A DNA stretch of 13,475 nucleotides from Candidatus Omnitrophota bacterium (GTDB lineage: Bacteria > Verrucomicrobiota > Verrucomicrobiia > Limisphaerales > UBA1319): the NCBI GenBank assembly GCA_023473405.1, contig JAMCZD010000295.1:1-13475 (forward strand), in the 5' to 3' direction. The position numbers and the translations under genes were made by a program. Shown piece by piece: positions 1-7,227 of this stretch. Each line of letters begins with the position of its first letter. Within the stretch, counting starts at the first letter, position 1. Below the pieces are notes generated by a model, which saw nothing but the letters and a program-made list of their open reading frames with translations, was not told the origin of the DNA and ran no database searches.

Positions 1-1407
1 GTTGATGAAAAACCGACCGGTAATTCCCGGAATAAAGACCGTCGGCAGAAAGACCGCCGATAACACCAGCGACATCCCGACGACCGGGTTGGCCACCTCT
101 TCCATCGCGGCAAGGGTGGCTTCCTTGGGCGGCAGACCATGTTCGATATGACGTTCCACCGCTTCGACCACCACAATGGCATCGTCCACCACAAGGCCGA
201 TAGCCACCACCATCCCCATCAGCGCAATCGGATTGATCGAAAAATTCAGGAAAGGGAAAAAGGTGAACGTGCCGATCAGCGACACCGGCACCGCGACGGC
301 GGGAATCAGCGTGGCACGCCAGCCTTGAAGGAAGATGAAAACCACGACGATTACCAGGGCCAACGCGATCAAAAGCGTGTAGAGTATCTCGTCCAACCCC
401 GCCACGATCGGCACCGTCGTGTCCAAGGCCAGCGCGTAATCGAGGTCGGAAGGAAACACCTCGCGCGCCTTGGCCATTGTCGCCTTCGCGCCGTTGCCCG
501 CTTCGAGGGCGTTGGAACCGGGCAACTGGTAGAGCGCAAGGATCGCCGAAGGCCGCCCGTTGAACCGGCCTTTCACCGAGTAATCCTGGGCGCCCAAATC
601 GATCCGAGCCACGTCTTTGAGCCGAACAATCTTTCCGTCCGGGCTGGCGCGCAGGATGACCTCGCCAAATTGTTCGGGGGTAACGAGCCGGCCCTGGGCT
701 TGAATGGCGTAGGTGAATTGCTGGCCGGACGGTGCCGGCGGGGCGCCGACCTGGCCTGCCGGATTGATGGTGTTCTGCTTTTGAAGCGCATCCACCACGT
801 CCGGCACCGTGAGGTTAAGCTTGGCCAGCAAGTCCGGACGGACCCAGCACCGGATGGCATATTGCCCGGCGCCGAAGACGGCCACACTCGCGATACCCTT
901 AACACGGGTAAGCTCGTCAATTAGATGGATATAAGCGTAATTGGCCAGGAAGACGGTGTCATAAGTGCCGTGCGGCGAGTAAAGGGCAAACAGCATCAAA
1001 GGCGTCGTGAGCGATTTCTGCACCGTTACGCCGAAGTCCCGCACCTGGACCGGCAGGGTCGGCTCCGCCTGGGCCTCGCGCAACTGGGTCAGCATCTGGT
1101 CTATGTCCGGGTTTGTCTTCACGTCGAAATCCACCGTCAACCGCATCAGGCCGTTGTTGGGGTTGAGCGAAAACATGTAGTTCATGTTATCCACGCCGTT
1201 CATCTGCTCTTCGATGGGCGTGGCCACGGACTCCTCGACGTCGAGCGCGTTGGCCCCGATGTAGTTCGCCTGGATAAGTATCTCCGGCGGGATAATATTG
1301 GGATACTGCGCCACCGGCAGACTCACCAACGACACTAACCCAACTATTATAATGACTATCGCAATAACGATGGCCACGATGGGGCGGTTGATGAAAAAGC
1401 GATACAT
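1..1407 (-). CDS. RND multidrug efflux transporter, AcrB/MexB-like (HAE1 family), N-terminal 469 residues, cut by window edge
   Basis: This is the inner-membrane proton/drug antiporter of a tripartite efflux pump. The reading frame opens with ATG at 1407-1405 (MYRFFINRPIVA) and runs without a stop to base 1, so the C-terminal half of a protein usually near 1050 residues is missing. Seen in the sequence: TM1 at about residues 9-28, followed by LPVAQYPNIIPPE, the usual start of the porter domain; a periplasmic porter region to about residue 335; and TM2 (about 341-359), TM3 (365-385) and TM4 (393-412). The proton-relay pair D408-D409 lies in VVDDAIVVVE, followed by ERHIEHGLPPKEAT. The gene begins 6 bp after the adaptor stop codon with no clear Shine-Dalgarno, so translational coupling is likely. 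The HAE1 family is clear from this conserved frame. The transported substrate cannot be read from the sequence. Confidence 0.95.
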   Translation of the reverse strand, partial: MYRFFINRPIVAIVIAIVIIIVGLVSLVSLPVAQYPNIIPPEILIQANYIGANALDVEESVATPIEEQMNGVDNMNYMFSLNPNNGLMRLTVDFDVKTNPDIDQMLTQLREAQAEPTLPVQVRDFGVTVQKSLTTPLMLFALYSPHGTYDTVFLANYAYIHLIDELTRVKGIASVAVFGAGQYAIRCWVRPDLLAKLNLTVPDVVDALQKQNTINPAGQVGAPPAPSGQQFTYAIQAQGRLVTPEQFGEVILRASPDGKIVRLKDVARIDLGAQDYSVKGRFNGRPSAILALYQLPGSNALEAGNGAKATMAKAREVFPSDLDYALALDTTVPIVAGLDEILYTLLIALALVIVVVFIFLQGWRATLIPAVAVPVSLIGTFTFFPFLNFSINPIALMGMVVAIGLVVDDAIVVVEAVERHIEHGLPPKEATLAAMEEVANPVVGMSLVLSAVFLPTVFIPGITGRFFIN

Positions 1408-1413
1408 GGCGGA

Positions 1414-2634
1414 CTACGACGTGCCGGCCGGCGCCGGCAAGGCTGATAGTGGCAGGCCGGCCAGTGGAGCCGGGTCTTTCGAATCCGAGTTTCCGGGTCT
1501 CCTTCGCGTCTCCGATTTCCGGTTCACGGTGTCTTCCACGAACGGTTTCGGCGTGACGATCATTCCATGCCTGATTTTTTGGAAGCCTTCAGCTACAACA
1601 CGTTCGCCCGGCTTGATCCCCTCCTCGATCATCCAAAGCGTGCCGATCCTCTCACCTGGCCTGACCGCGCGAATGTCCACTTTGTCATCCGGCCCTACAA
1701 TCGCCACCTGGTAACCGCCCTGGAACTGGTTAACGGCCCGCTGTGGGACAAGCAAGGCGCCCTCCTTTGTTTCCATCAAGGCACGAACCCGTGCGAACTG
1801 GCCCGGTCGGAGGATGTTGCCGGGATTGTCGAAATTGGCCTCTACGGTGATGGTGCCGGTCTGGGTATTGACCTGGCGATTGGCAAACAGGATATGCCCG
1901 CGATGCGGGAACAGACTGCCGTTGGCCAGAATCAGTTCGAGGGACATTTTCTCGAGGGGCGTATGGCTCACAGCCGCGCCCAGGTATTCTTGTTCGCTGA
2001 TCGAGATGTAGGCACGGATCGGGTCCACCGTTGATACAGTGGTCAGATTCCCAACCGCTCCCGGTCCTACCAAGTCCCCTACCTGGGCCTGCGCAATCCC
2101 GGCTATGCCATCTATGGGCGAAGCGATACGGGTAAAGCCCAGGTCCAGCTCCGACGTTTCCACCACCGCCTTCGCCGTCAACACGGCGGCCTTGGCGGCC
2201 AGATTGGCCTGAACTGCATCGTCGAGTTCCTCCTCGCTAATCGCACTCTTCTTGGCAAGCGGGGTGTAGCGTTTTACGTCGAGCTCGGTCTTCCCAAACT
2301 GTGCCTCGGCTTGAGCGAGCTGGCCTTTGGCCTGGTTGAGGATGGCCTGGAACGGTCGGGGGTCGATGGTGAACAACAAATCGCCCTTCCGCACGAAGCT
2401 GCCTTCCCGGTAGTCTTGCGTCAGTAGATAACCCGTGACCTGGGCGCGGATTTGGGCATTCACCGAACCATCCAATGTCCCGACCCATTCATGGTAAACC
2501 GGCACGTTGCTTTGCACCACCGTCATAACCTCCACCACCGGCGGTGGGAAGCGTGGTTTCGGCTTTTCCTCGCATCCGCAGAACAAAAGGAAGGCACAGA
2601 TAAAAAGCAGTATCCGCACGGCAAATCCGGACAC
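1414..2634 (-). CDS. RND efflux pump periplasmic adaptor (membrane fusion protein, AcrA/MexA-like), probable lipoprotein
   Basis: This adaptor links the RND transporter to an outer-membrane channel. The chosen start is GTG at 2634-2632. It gives 406 residues (AcrA has about 397) and a short lipoprotein signal: MSGFAVR, a hydrophobic stretch, then FCGC with Cys21 as the lipidation site. Lipoyl/barrel segments are visible around residues 55-95 (VTGYLLTQDYREGSFVRKGD) and 165-200 (LDLGFTRIASPIDGIAG). They flank an alpha-hairpin at about 95-160 with repeated Ala/Gln-rich helices. The beta-barrel region contains ILRPGQFARVRA (274-285), followed by the membrane-proximal VPQRAV. The tail after about residue 368 is Ser/Pro/Ala-rich and unlike the usual family end. 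The frame stays open upstream to ATG 3033 (539 codons), but that extra 133-codon stretch is the hairpin-repeat array. An in-frame ATG at 2700-2698 is another possible start. The family call is firm; the start is uncertain. Confidence 0.88.
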   Translation of the reverse strand: MSGFAVRILLFICAFLLFCGCEEKPKPRFPPPVVEVMTVVQSNVPVYHEWVGTLDGSVNAQIRAQVTGYLLTQDYREGSFVRKGDLLFTIDPRPFQAILNQAKGQLAQAEAQFGKTELDVKRYTPLAKKSAISEEELDDAVQANLAAKAAVLTAKAVVETSELDLGFTRIASPIDGIAGIAQAQVGDLVGPGAVGNLTTVSTVDPIRAYISISEQEYLGAAVSHTPLEKMSLELILANGSLFPHRGHILFANRQVNTQTGTITVEANFDNPGNILRPGQFARVRALMETKEGALLVPQRAVNQFQGGYQVAIVGPDDKVDIRAVRPGERIGTLWMIEEGIKPGERVVAEGFQKIRHGMIVTPKPFVEDTVNRKSETRRRPGNSDSKDPAPLAGLPLSALPAPAGTS

Positions 2635-2718
2635 GCATTCTGTTTTTGTAGCGCAGACCTTCGAGTCTGCTGTATCGCGAATTTCCAATCCCATTCGCCT
2701 TGGGCCGGTCCACGCTCT

Positions 2719-2736
2719 GCCGATTGGAAAATCGGC
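2719..2736. repeat. Perfect hairpin unit of the array (GCCGATT-GGAA-AATCGGC)
   Basis: There are seven paired bases on each side of a GGAA loop. The same palindrome recurs with a shorter loop at 2911-2927, is degenerate at 2817-2834, and has lost half its arm at 2981-2997. Confidence 0.85.
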
Positions 2737-2774
2737 TTCTTCGTAGCGCAACAGACTTCCGAGTCTGCTATATC

Positions 2775-2791
2775 GCCGGTTTCTAACCGGC
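2775..2791. repeat. Perfect hairpin unit of the array (GCCGGT-TTCTA-ACCGGC), copy 1
   Basis: Six-base perfect arms surround a TTCTA loop. An identical 17-base copy lies at 2869-2885. Both directly follow a degraded GCAGACT...AGTCTGC-type palindrome, so the two palindromes form a composite unit. Confidence 0.85.
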
Positions 2792-2868
2792 TTCGCGTTC
2801 GACCGGCGCACAGTCCGCCAATCGGAATATCGGCTTGTCCTAGCCCAGATTTCCGAGTGTGCTGCAGC

Positions 2869-2885
2869 GCCGGTTTCTAACCGGC
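2869..2885. repeat. Perfect hairpin unit of the array (GCCGGT-TTCTA-ACCGGC), copy 2
   Basis: Identical to 2775-2791, 94 bp away. This fixes the period of the central part of the array. Confidence 0.85.
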
Positions 2886-2933
2886 TTTGCGTTCGGCCTG
2901 CGCACGCTCTGCCGATTGGAAATCGGCGATACA

Positions 2934-2951
2934 GCAGGTTATGAAACCTGC
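2934..2951. repeat. Hairpin unit of the array (GCAGGTT-ATGA-AACCTGC)
   Basis: Seven-base perfect arms surround an ATGA loop. It directly follows the palindrome at 2911-2927, again giving paired hairpins in one unit. Confidence 0.8.
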
Positions 2952-3029
2952 GCCACGAGCGTTGCGCCGGCGCACGGTCCGCCGATTGGAAATCTGCGCT
3001 AAACTTACCACATCGAGGAACCTCGGCCT

Positions 3030-3743
3030 TCATTGACTCCTTAAAAAGGCAACCAAGACTATGCTGGTGAAATCGGTCAGGAAATGCATCACCATCGGCG
3101 CAATCAGGCTCTTCCGCCAGACGTAGATAAGGGCAAAGACAACCCCCAACACAAATACACTGATAACGCCCGCCGTCCCTTCGTAACCGTGTCCGAGGGA
3201 AAAGACCACCGAAGACAACACCACCGCCAGGCTGGTGCGGCGCGTTACCGTCCGGATGCGCAAGATCAGGTAGCCGCGAAACACGGTCTCTTCCACTACC
3301 GCCACGACGACGACCAGGACGCAGGCAAGTATGATCCCGCCAACCCCGGTGGCGCTAAGAAAGGAAGGCAACTTCGAAGGCGCGGAAAGCCCCAGCGCGC
3401 GCAGGGCCTGTTCCAGTGCGTTCGCTCCTATAACCGCCGGCAAGAACAGGACCATCCCCCAACCGATTTCACCTCCCCATTTGGTGCGCGTCCAGCCAAT
3501 GCGCCGAAAGGACTCTCCGTTGCGCCAGACCAGGTAGAGCACCAGGCATAGCAATGACAGGTCGCTTACAATCGACGAAACCGCCGCCCCGATAAAATGC
3601 AGGTGCACCTGGCCGGTGATGACGAAAAAAGAAGACCCGATCCATGACAGTATCAGGAATAGAAAAACTCCGAGCTCGATCGTTTGCGTCTTTCGGACGG
3701 TGGGATCGCCGTTTATTGCGTCGTTAGAAGTGTTTAGCTGCAT
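3030..3743 (-). CDS. CPBP-family intramembrane metalloprotease (Abi/Rce1-like)
   Basis: This is a multi-pass membrane protein of the CPBP glutamic/metalloprotease family, which includes eukaryotic Rce1 and bacterial bacteriocin-immunity or processing proteases. From the chosen ATG at 3743 it has 237 residues. The signature motifs are all present in order: EETVFR (E151-E152...R156), FSLGH (F181...H185) and HFLTD (H220...D224), the expected metal/catalytic positions. Hydrophobic segments lie around residues 23-43, 55-73, 95-112, 134-150, 171-183, 190-208 and 212-233. The start has AGGA nine bases upstream (3753-3756). The same frame offers an ATG at 3779 and one at 3752, and a GTG at 3824, which would add a few polar residues only. 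It sits 114 bp after phosphoglucomutase. Its stop overlaps (ATGA) the ATG that opens the long frame through the repeat array. The substrate is unknown; nothing nearby looks like a peptide to be processed. Confidence 0.9.
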   Translation of the reverse strand: MQLNTSNDAINGDPTVRKTQTIELGVFLFLILSWIGSSFFVITGQVHLHFIGAAVSSIVSDLSLLCLVLYLVWRNGESFRRIGWTRTKWGGEIGWGMVLFLPAVIGANALEQALRALGLSAPSKLPSFLSATGVGGIILACVLVVVVAVVEETVFRGYLILRIRTVTRRTSLAVVLSSVVFSLGHGYEGTAGVISVFVLGVVFALIYVWRKSLIAPMVMHFLTDFTSIVLVAFLRSQ

Positions 3744-3752
3744 GGCTGCCAT

Positions 3753-3756
3753 TCCT
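3753..3756 (-). promoter_or_regulatory. Shine-Dalgarno (AGGA) deciding the CPBP protease start
   Basis: AGGA on the minus strand is nine bases before the ATG at 3743-3741 and directly abuts the ATG at 3752-3750. This spacing favours 3743 over the alternative starts. Confidence 0.4.
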
Positions 3757-3857
3757 GGTTGATTAGGAGCATCGATCATTGCTGCAACGAAAGCTGCCGG
3801 AGCAGGATCGCGGCGTGGCCACACCCGCGCGAACGCTGCTCCGTGAATTAGACATAC

Positions 3858-5546
3858 TCAAGAGTTCAATGGACCAGCCGTGGCAATTGCCTTTACGACA
3901 ATAGCCTGTGCTTCTTCCTGGATGCGACGCAGGTGGTCCGGCCCGCGGAAACTCTCGGCGTAGATTTTGTAGATGTTCTCCGTTCCCGAAGGCCGGGCGG
4001 CGAACCACCCGTTCTCCGCCACCACTTTCAGTCCGCCGATGGCGGCCCCGTTGCCGGGAGCATGGGTGAGGATGGCCTGGATGCTCTCGCCCGCCAGGCC
4101 GTTGAGCCGAACCCGATCCGGCGAAAGCTTCGCCAGCGCCTCTTTCTGCTCCGGCGTAGCCGGTGCGTCTATCCGTTCATAAACCGGATCGCCGAATTCG
4201 CGAGTCAGATCGCGATAGATTTCACCGGGGTCCCGCCCCATCCGGGCGGTGATCTCGGCGGCGAGCAGAGCGGCAATGATGCCGTCTTTGTCCGTTGTCC
4301 AGACATTTCCATCCAGCCGAAGAAACGATGCCCCGGCGCTTTCTTCGCCAACGAAGCCGAGCGAACCATCGAGCAGGCCCTCCACAAACCATTTGAAACC
4401 CACCGGCACTTCGTGGAGCTTTCGCCCCACCTTCGCCGTTACCCGGTCAATCATCCGGCTGCTTACCACCGTTTTGCCCACCGCCGCTTCCTTTCGCCAC
4501 TCCGGGCGATGTTGAAAGAGGTAGAATATGGCAACGGACAGAAAGTGATTGGGAGGAAGCAAGCCCGCGCTCCGGGTAACGATCCCGTGCCGGTCATGGT
4601 CGGTATCGCAGGCGAAGGCGACATCGAACTGGTCCTTCAAGCCGATCAACCGTTGCATGGCGTAGGCCGAGGATGGGTCCATGCGGATTTGGCCGTCCCA
4701 ATCAACCGTCATGAAGCCGAAAGTCGGATCAACAGAATCGTTAACCACGGTGAGGTCGAGTCCGTAACGCTCGGCGATCGGTCCCCAGTATCGAACCCCG
4801 GCTCCGCCTAGAGGGTCTACTCCGAGGCTGATCCTGGACTGGCGGATCGTTTCCATCTCGATTACCCGGGCCAGAGCTTCCAAATAGGCCTCGAGGTAAC
4901 TGTATTTGTGGGTTGTCGAGGCGCGGAGTGCCTTTTCGTAAGCGATCCTTTTCACGCCTTGAAGGCCGCTCTCGAGAAACGCATTGGCCTGGTTCTCGAT
5001 CCATTGGGTGATGCCGGTCTCGGCGGGGCCGCCATGGGGAGGATTGTATTTAAACCCGCCGTCCTGGGGCGGGTTGTGCGAAGGCGTGATCACAATGCCG
5101 TCGGCGAGCCCGGTCTTGCGCCCGCGGTTGTGGCTGAGAATTGCGAGGGAAATGGCCGGGGTAGGCGTGTAATCATCGTCCGACGGTATCATGACATCGA
5201 CGCCGTTGGCAGCCAGCACCTCGAGCGCCGTGGTGAAAGCAGGTCTGGATAGCGCGTGGGTATCCATCCCGAGAAAGAGCGGGCCGTCAATTTGATGTTG
5301 GGCCCGATACCCGCAAACGGCCTGGCTGATAGCGAGAATATGTTGTTCGTTGAATGACCTTGCCAGGGCCGATCCGCGGTGCCCTGACGTGCCGAACGCA
5401 ACCCGTTGGTCGCGCACCGCCGGAACGGGCGTTTCGGTGTAGTAGGCCGTGACCAACCGCGGGACATTGATCCGCATCGTGGGTTCGGCCGGTTTCCCCG
5501 CTAATGGGCTTACTTTCATGGTTCTAAAACACTGGCCCAGGCTCAT
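3858..5546 (-). CDS. pgm: Phosphoglucomutase (alpha-D-glucose phosphate-specific)
   Basis: The enzyme interconverts glucose 1-phosphate and glucose 6-phosphate in the cytoplasm, linking glycogen and cell-envelope sugar synthesis to glycolysis. Length is 562 residues (E. coli Pgm 546), with conservation I recognise end to end. FGTSGHRGS (51-59) marks the N-terminal domain. ITPSHNPP (153-160) carries the phosphorylated Ser156. The Mg-binding loop is DTDHDR (D314, D316, D318). GEESAG (400-405) is the sugar-binding loop and RPSGTE (518-523) the phosphate-binding loop of the last domain. The ATG at 5546 overlaps the upstream cytochrome stop codon (ATGA). An in-frame ATG at 5519 (MKVSPLAGKPAEP) aligns better with the family N-terminus but has no obvious ribosome-binding site. 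The operon position after respiratory genes is unusual for pgm; the product itself is not in doubt. Confidence 0.97.
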   Translation of the reverse strand: MSLGQCFRTMKVSPLAGKPAEPTMRINVPRLVTAYYTETPVPAVRDQRVAFGTSGHRGSALARSFNEQHILAISQAVCGYRAQHQIDGPLFLGMDTHALSRPAFTTALEVLAANGVDVMIPSDDDYTPTPAISLAILSHNRGRKTGLADGIVITPSHNPPQDGGFKYNPPHGGPAETGITQWIENQANAFLESGLQGVKRIAYEKALRASTTHKYSYLEAYLEALARVIEMETIRQSRISLGVDPLGGAGVRYWGPIAERYGLDLTVVNDSVDPTFGFMTVDWDGQIRMDPSSAYAMQRLIGLKDQFDVAFACDTDHDRHGIVTRSAGLLPPNHFLSVAIFYLFQHRPEWRKEAAVGKTVVSSRMIDRVTAKVGRKLHEVPVGFKWFVEGLLDGSLGFVGEESAGASFLRLDGNVWTTDKDGIIAALLAAEITARMGRDPGEIYRDLTREFGDPVYERIDAPATPEQKEALAKLSPDRVRLNGLAGESIQAILTHAPGNGAAIGGLKVVAENGWFAARPSGTENIYKIYAESFRGPDHLRRIQEEAQAIVVKAIATAGPLNS

Positions 5547-5866
5547 TGCGCCGCTTTGAGGAAGCTCAGTATCGCGCGCGTTTCATCGGCGGTCAGGGTG
5601 GCGCGAACGCGCATGTGGTTGACGATAACTTCCCATTGGTCGTAGCTGAACTCGTTAGGCGAACGCAGATTGTGACAGCGCCCGCAATTCTCCGCCCAGA
5701 CTCTGGCCTCGTCCGGCACCGGCTTTTGAGCTTCCAGTTGGCTCGGGTTTGACCGGTTCGAACTCGAACTGGTGGAAGTGCTCTCGCAACCCGCCGCTCC
5801 AAAACCAATGGCTCCGATAATGGCGAGGGTCGACAACAGGCGGCCTTTATTGGTGTTTTGTGACAT
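5543..5866 (-). CDS. Small mono-haem cytochrome c lipoprotein
   Basis: A 107-residue exported electron carrier. It starts at ATG 5866, placed by a strong GGAGG five bases upstream; a longer frame to 6004 only shadows the porin gene. Residues 8-27 form a lipoprotein signal (KGRLLSTLAIIGAIGFGAAGC), with a canonical AAGC lipobox and lipidated Cys27. A Ser/Thr/Asn-rich tether follows (about 28-45). The haem site is CGRCH at 61-65, and Met85 in VNHMRVRA is the likely distal ligand. ADETRAILSFLKAA at the end is a typical C-terminal helix of class I cytochromes. Asp at +2 would signal inner-membrane retention, but here +2 is Glu, so outer-membrane sorting is possible. The gene lies 11 bp after the porin and overlaps pgm by ATGA. 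Electron transfer between the bc complex and an unknown partner is inferred from its neighbours. Confidence 0.9.
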   Translation of the reverse strand: MSQNTNKGRLLSTLAIIGAIGFGAAGCESTSTSSSSNRSNPSQLEAQKPVPDEARVWAENCGRCHNLRSPNEFSYDQWEVIVNHMRVRATLTADETRAILSFLKAAQ

Positions 5867-5871
5867 GGCAT

Positions 5872-5876
5872 CCTCC
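5872..5876 (-). promoter_or_regulatory. Shine-Dalgarno (GGAGG) for the cytochrome c lipoprotein
   Basis: GGAGG sits five bases before ATG 5866-5864. It fixes the start that yields a clean lipoprotein signal peptide and rules out the longer frame opening at 6004. Confidence 0.8.
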
Positions 5877-5877
5877 A

Positions 5878-7227
5878 TCATAGGCCAATTCCCAACTGGA
5901 CCAGCACAGCGTCCGCATCCTGACCGCTTTTCTTGTGGTCGAATTCGTACGCGCCCTTCAACACCACGTTGGGTTGAAGCCAATAATTCAGCCCGGCGGT
6001 CCACCGGTTTTCACGATCCCCACCCGGCGCGGCCAGCGAGGAATGCAACCAGTCGTATCGACCGACAAGCTGCAGTTTGCTTATGACCGGCAAATCAACC
6101 ATCCATGGACGATAACCTATCTGGACGTAACCGCCATTGCGATTGTTGTTAAAAGTGAACGGGCCGAACGGCGGCGAGGCAGTCAGACCGTAAGTGGCTC
6201 GGTCTACATGCGACAGCACCAACTCAGCCCGGAAATCGATCTGGCCATAGATGCGGCTGTAGTCCCGCCGGAACTCCGCATCGACGGCCTGCAGAAAGGC
6301 ATCCACATTCCGGAAGCTATCCACCCCCACCTGCCCATATTGCATCGAATAACCAAACTCGACCTCCGGAATGGGCCGGAAGCCGATGCGCCCCCCGAAG
6401 GTCTTGGCATTGTTGTTGTCGACGTAATTATCGAAGCCGAGGGACCCGGCAGCCGACGGGTCATCGGTGATCAGGCGGGGACCATTACTTACATACACGT
6501 CGTAGTTCAACACCGTCGGCCCAATCGGCACCGCGCCCTCGCCAAAAACACCCACGGCAGAATCAGCGGCAATACCGCCATCGCCAAAGGGGAGCGGATC
6601 GTCCGGGAGTTGATTGATCCAGGGCGGATCGAAATGGTTGTGGTACACCCCGAACGGAACCACAAACAGGCCGGCGCCGATCGTGAGGTAGTCGTTCAAC
6701 AAATACGACAGCTCGGCAATGCTAAGGTCAAACGTGGTCTCGCCGCTGCCAAGTTCGCCGCCGTTGTCAATGCCAATATCAAACCCGCCTTCGAATAACA
6801 GCCGATCGTTCAACTGCCACAGAATGAGCGGGGCAAGCTCGGCGCCGAAGCTGGACTTGGAACCTTCCTGGCTGATGAAAGTGGCGTTGGCGTCGCCGGC
6901 GATGATCACGCGGTTGAAGCCGGGCCAGAACTTCCTGGTATCCTCTTCCAACTGATCGACGCGCTGGTTGACATAGTCGAGAGACTGGATGGTCTCGATC
7001 GTGTTCGTCGTTTTCTCGCTCTTCATCGCATTGAACCTGGCCTTCAATTCTTCGAGTTCACTCTTGAGCTTGTCGTACTCCTCGCGGGTGACGAACGCGC
7101 CGTTGGTTTGCCCCGCCGGCGCGGCGGGCTGGGCCATAGCTACCCCTTCGGCAGCCGCCCGGCCAATGCTGCCGGCCACAAAAATCACGATGAACCCAAG
7201 TGCAAATCCGTGTCTTTGTCTTTTCAT
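5878..7227 (-). CDS. Outer-membrane beta-barrel porin with N-terminal coiled coil (phosphate-selective porin O/P-like)
   Basis: A 449-residue exported channel. The ATG at 7227 overlaps the stop of the cytochrome fusion gene (ATGA) and has AAAGGA five bases upstream. Residues 1-26 are a signal peptide (MKRQRHG, hydrophobic core, then GRAAAEG). An Ala/Pro/Gln linker follows, then a heptad-type coiled coil at about residues 48-100 (REEYDKLKSELEELKARFNA ... VNQRVDQLEED). From about residue 103 there are alternating aromatic/Gly-rich beta strands to the end (VLVQLGIGL). Strand pairs such as VEFGYSMQYGQVGVD and YVQIGYRPWM fit an OprP/OprO-like barrel. The terminal residue is Leu rather than the usual Phe. 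No haem motif is present. The position between two cytochrome genes suggests a role tied to respiration, such as passing a substrate or seating a cytochrome. The transported solute cannot be told. Confidence 0.85.
   Translation of the reverse strand: MKRQRHGFALGFIVIFVAGSIGRAAAEGVAMAQPAAPAGQTNGAFVTREEYDKLKSELEELKARFNAMKSEKTTNTIETIQSLDYVNQRVDQLEEDTRKFWPGFNRVIIAGDANATFISQEGSKSSFGAELAPLILWQLNDRLLFEGGFDIGIDNGGELGSGETTFDLSIAELSYLLNDYLTIGAGLFVVPFGVYHNHFDPPWINQLPDDPLPFGDGGIAADSAVGVFGEGAVPIGPTVLNYDVYVSNGPRLITDDPSAAGSLGFDNYVDNNNAKTFGGRIGFRPIPEVEFGYSMQYGQVGVDSFRNVDAFLQAVDAEFRRDYSRIYGQIDFRAELVLSHVDRATYGLTASPPFGPFTFNNNRNGGYVQIGYRPWMVDLPVISKLQLVGRYDWLHSSLAAPGGDRENRWTAGLNYWLQPNVVLKGAYEFDHKKSGQDADAVLVQLGIGL

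Larger units (their letters stand above)
2648..3003. repeat. Degenerate tandem array of small hairpin repeats (REP-like), about 70-97 bp spacing
   Basis: This gene-free stretch between the CPBP protease and the adaptor is built from recurring short palindromes. The motif GCCGATTGGAAAATCGGC and its variants occur near 2719, 2817, 2911 and 2981. The stem GCCGGT-TTCTA-ACCGGC occurs identically at 2775-2791 and 2869-2885. A GCAGAC...GTCTGC palindrome lies at 2653-2670, with related copies at 2752-2768 and a degenerate one near 2846-2862. GCAGGTT-ATGA-AACCTGC lies at 2934-2951. Each block is joined by a similar GC-rich linker ending in CGCNCNGTCCGCC or CACGCTCTGCC. The spacing of the GATTGGAA cores is about 97, 95 and 70 bp. 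Similar repeats are, from memory, widespread between genes in Verrucomicrobiota. Function is unknown; folded RNA that separates upstream and downstream expression is possible. Confidence 0.85.

Noticed and set aside
139..1338. Long plus-strand frames opposite the RND transporter
   Set aside because: The minus strand encodes a clearly conserved RND protein. The plus-strand products are His/Arg-rich antisense shadows.
2636..2638. ATG start for the adaptor at 2638
   Set aside because: It lies in a different frame (reading MRVRICRADT) and does not continue into the adaptor. The adaptor frame uses GTG at 2634 or an upstream ATG.
2648..3003. CRISPR array
   Set aside because: The repeats are themselves degenerate palindromes with conserved linkers. 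There are no direct repeats of constant length with unique spacers of equal size, and no cas genes nearby.
3933..4811. 292-codon plus-strand frame opposite pgm
   Set aside because: It lies fully within conserved pgm codons on the other strand, has no recognisable domain, and has the composition of an antisense shadow.
5867..6004. N-terminal extension of the cytochrome c lipoprotein to 6004
   Set aside because: The extension overlaps the porin coding end. GGAGG at 5872-5876 and the lipoprotein signal place the start at 5866.
5935..6798. 287-codon plus-strand frame opposite the porin
   Set aside because: The minus strand has a signal peptide, coiled coil and barrel pattern with a good ribosome-binding site. 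The plus frame has none of these.
5543..7227. Classical multihaem porin-cytochrome conduit for extracellular electron transfer
   Set aside because: The adjacent cytochrome has one haem only and the porin has no haem motif, unlike known Mtr/Pcc systems. A looser functional link is kept as a finding.
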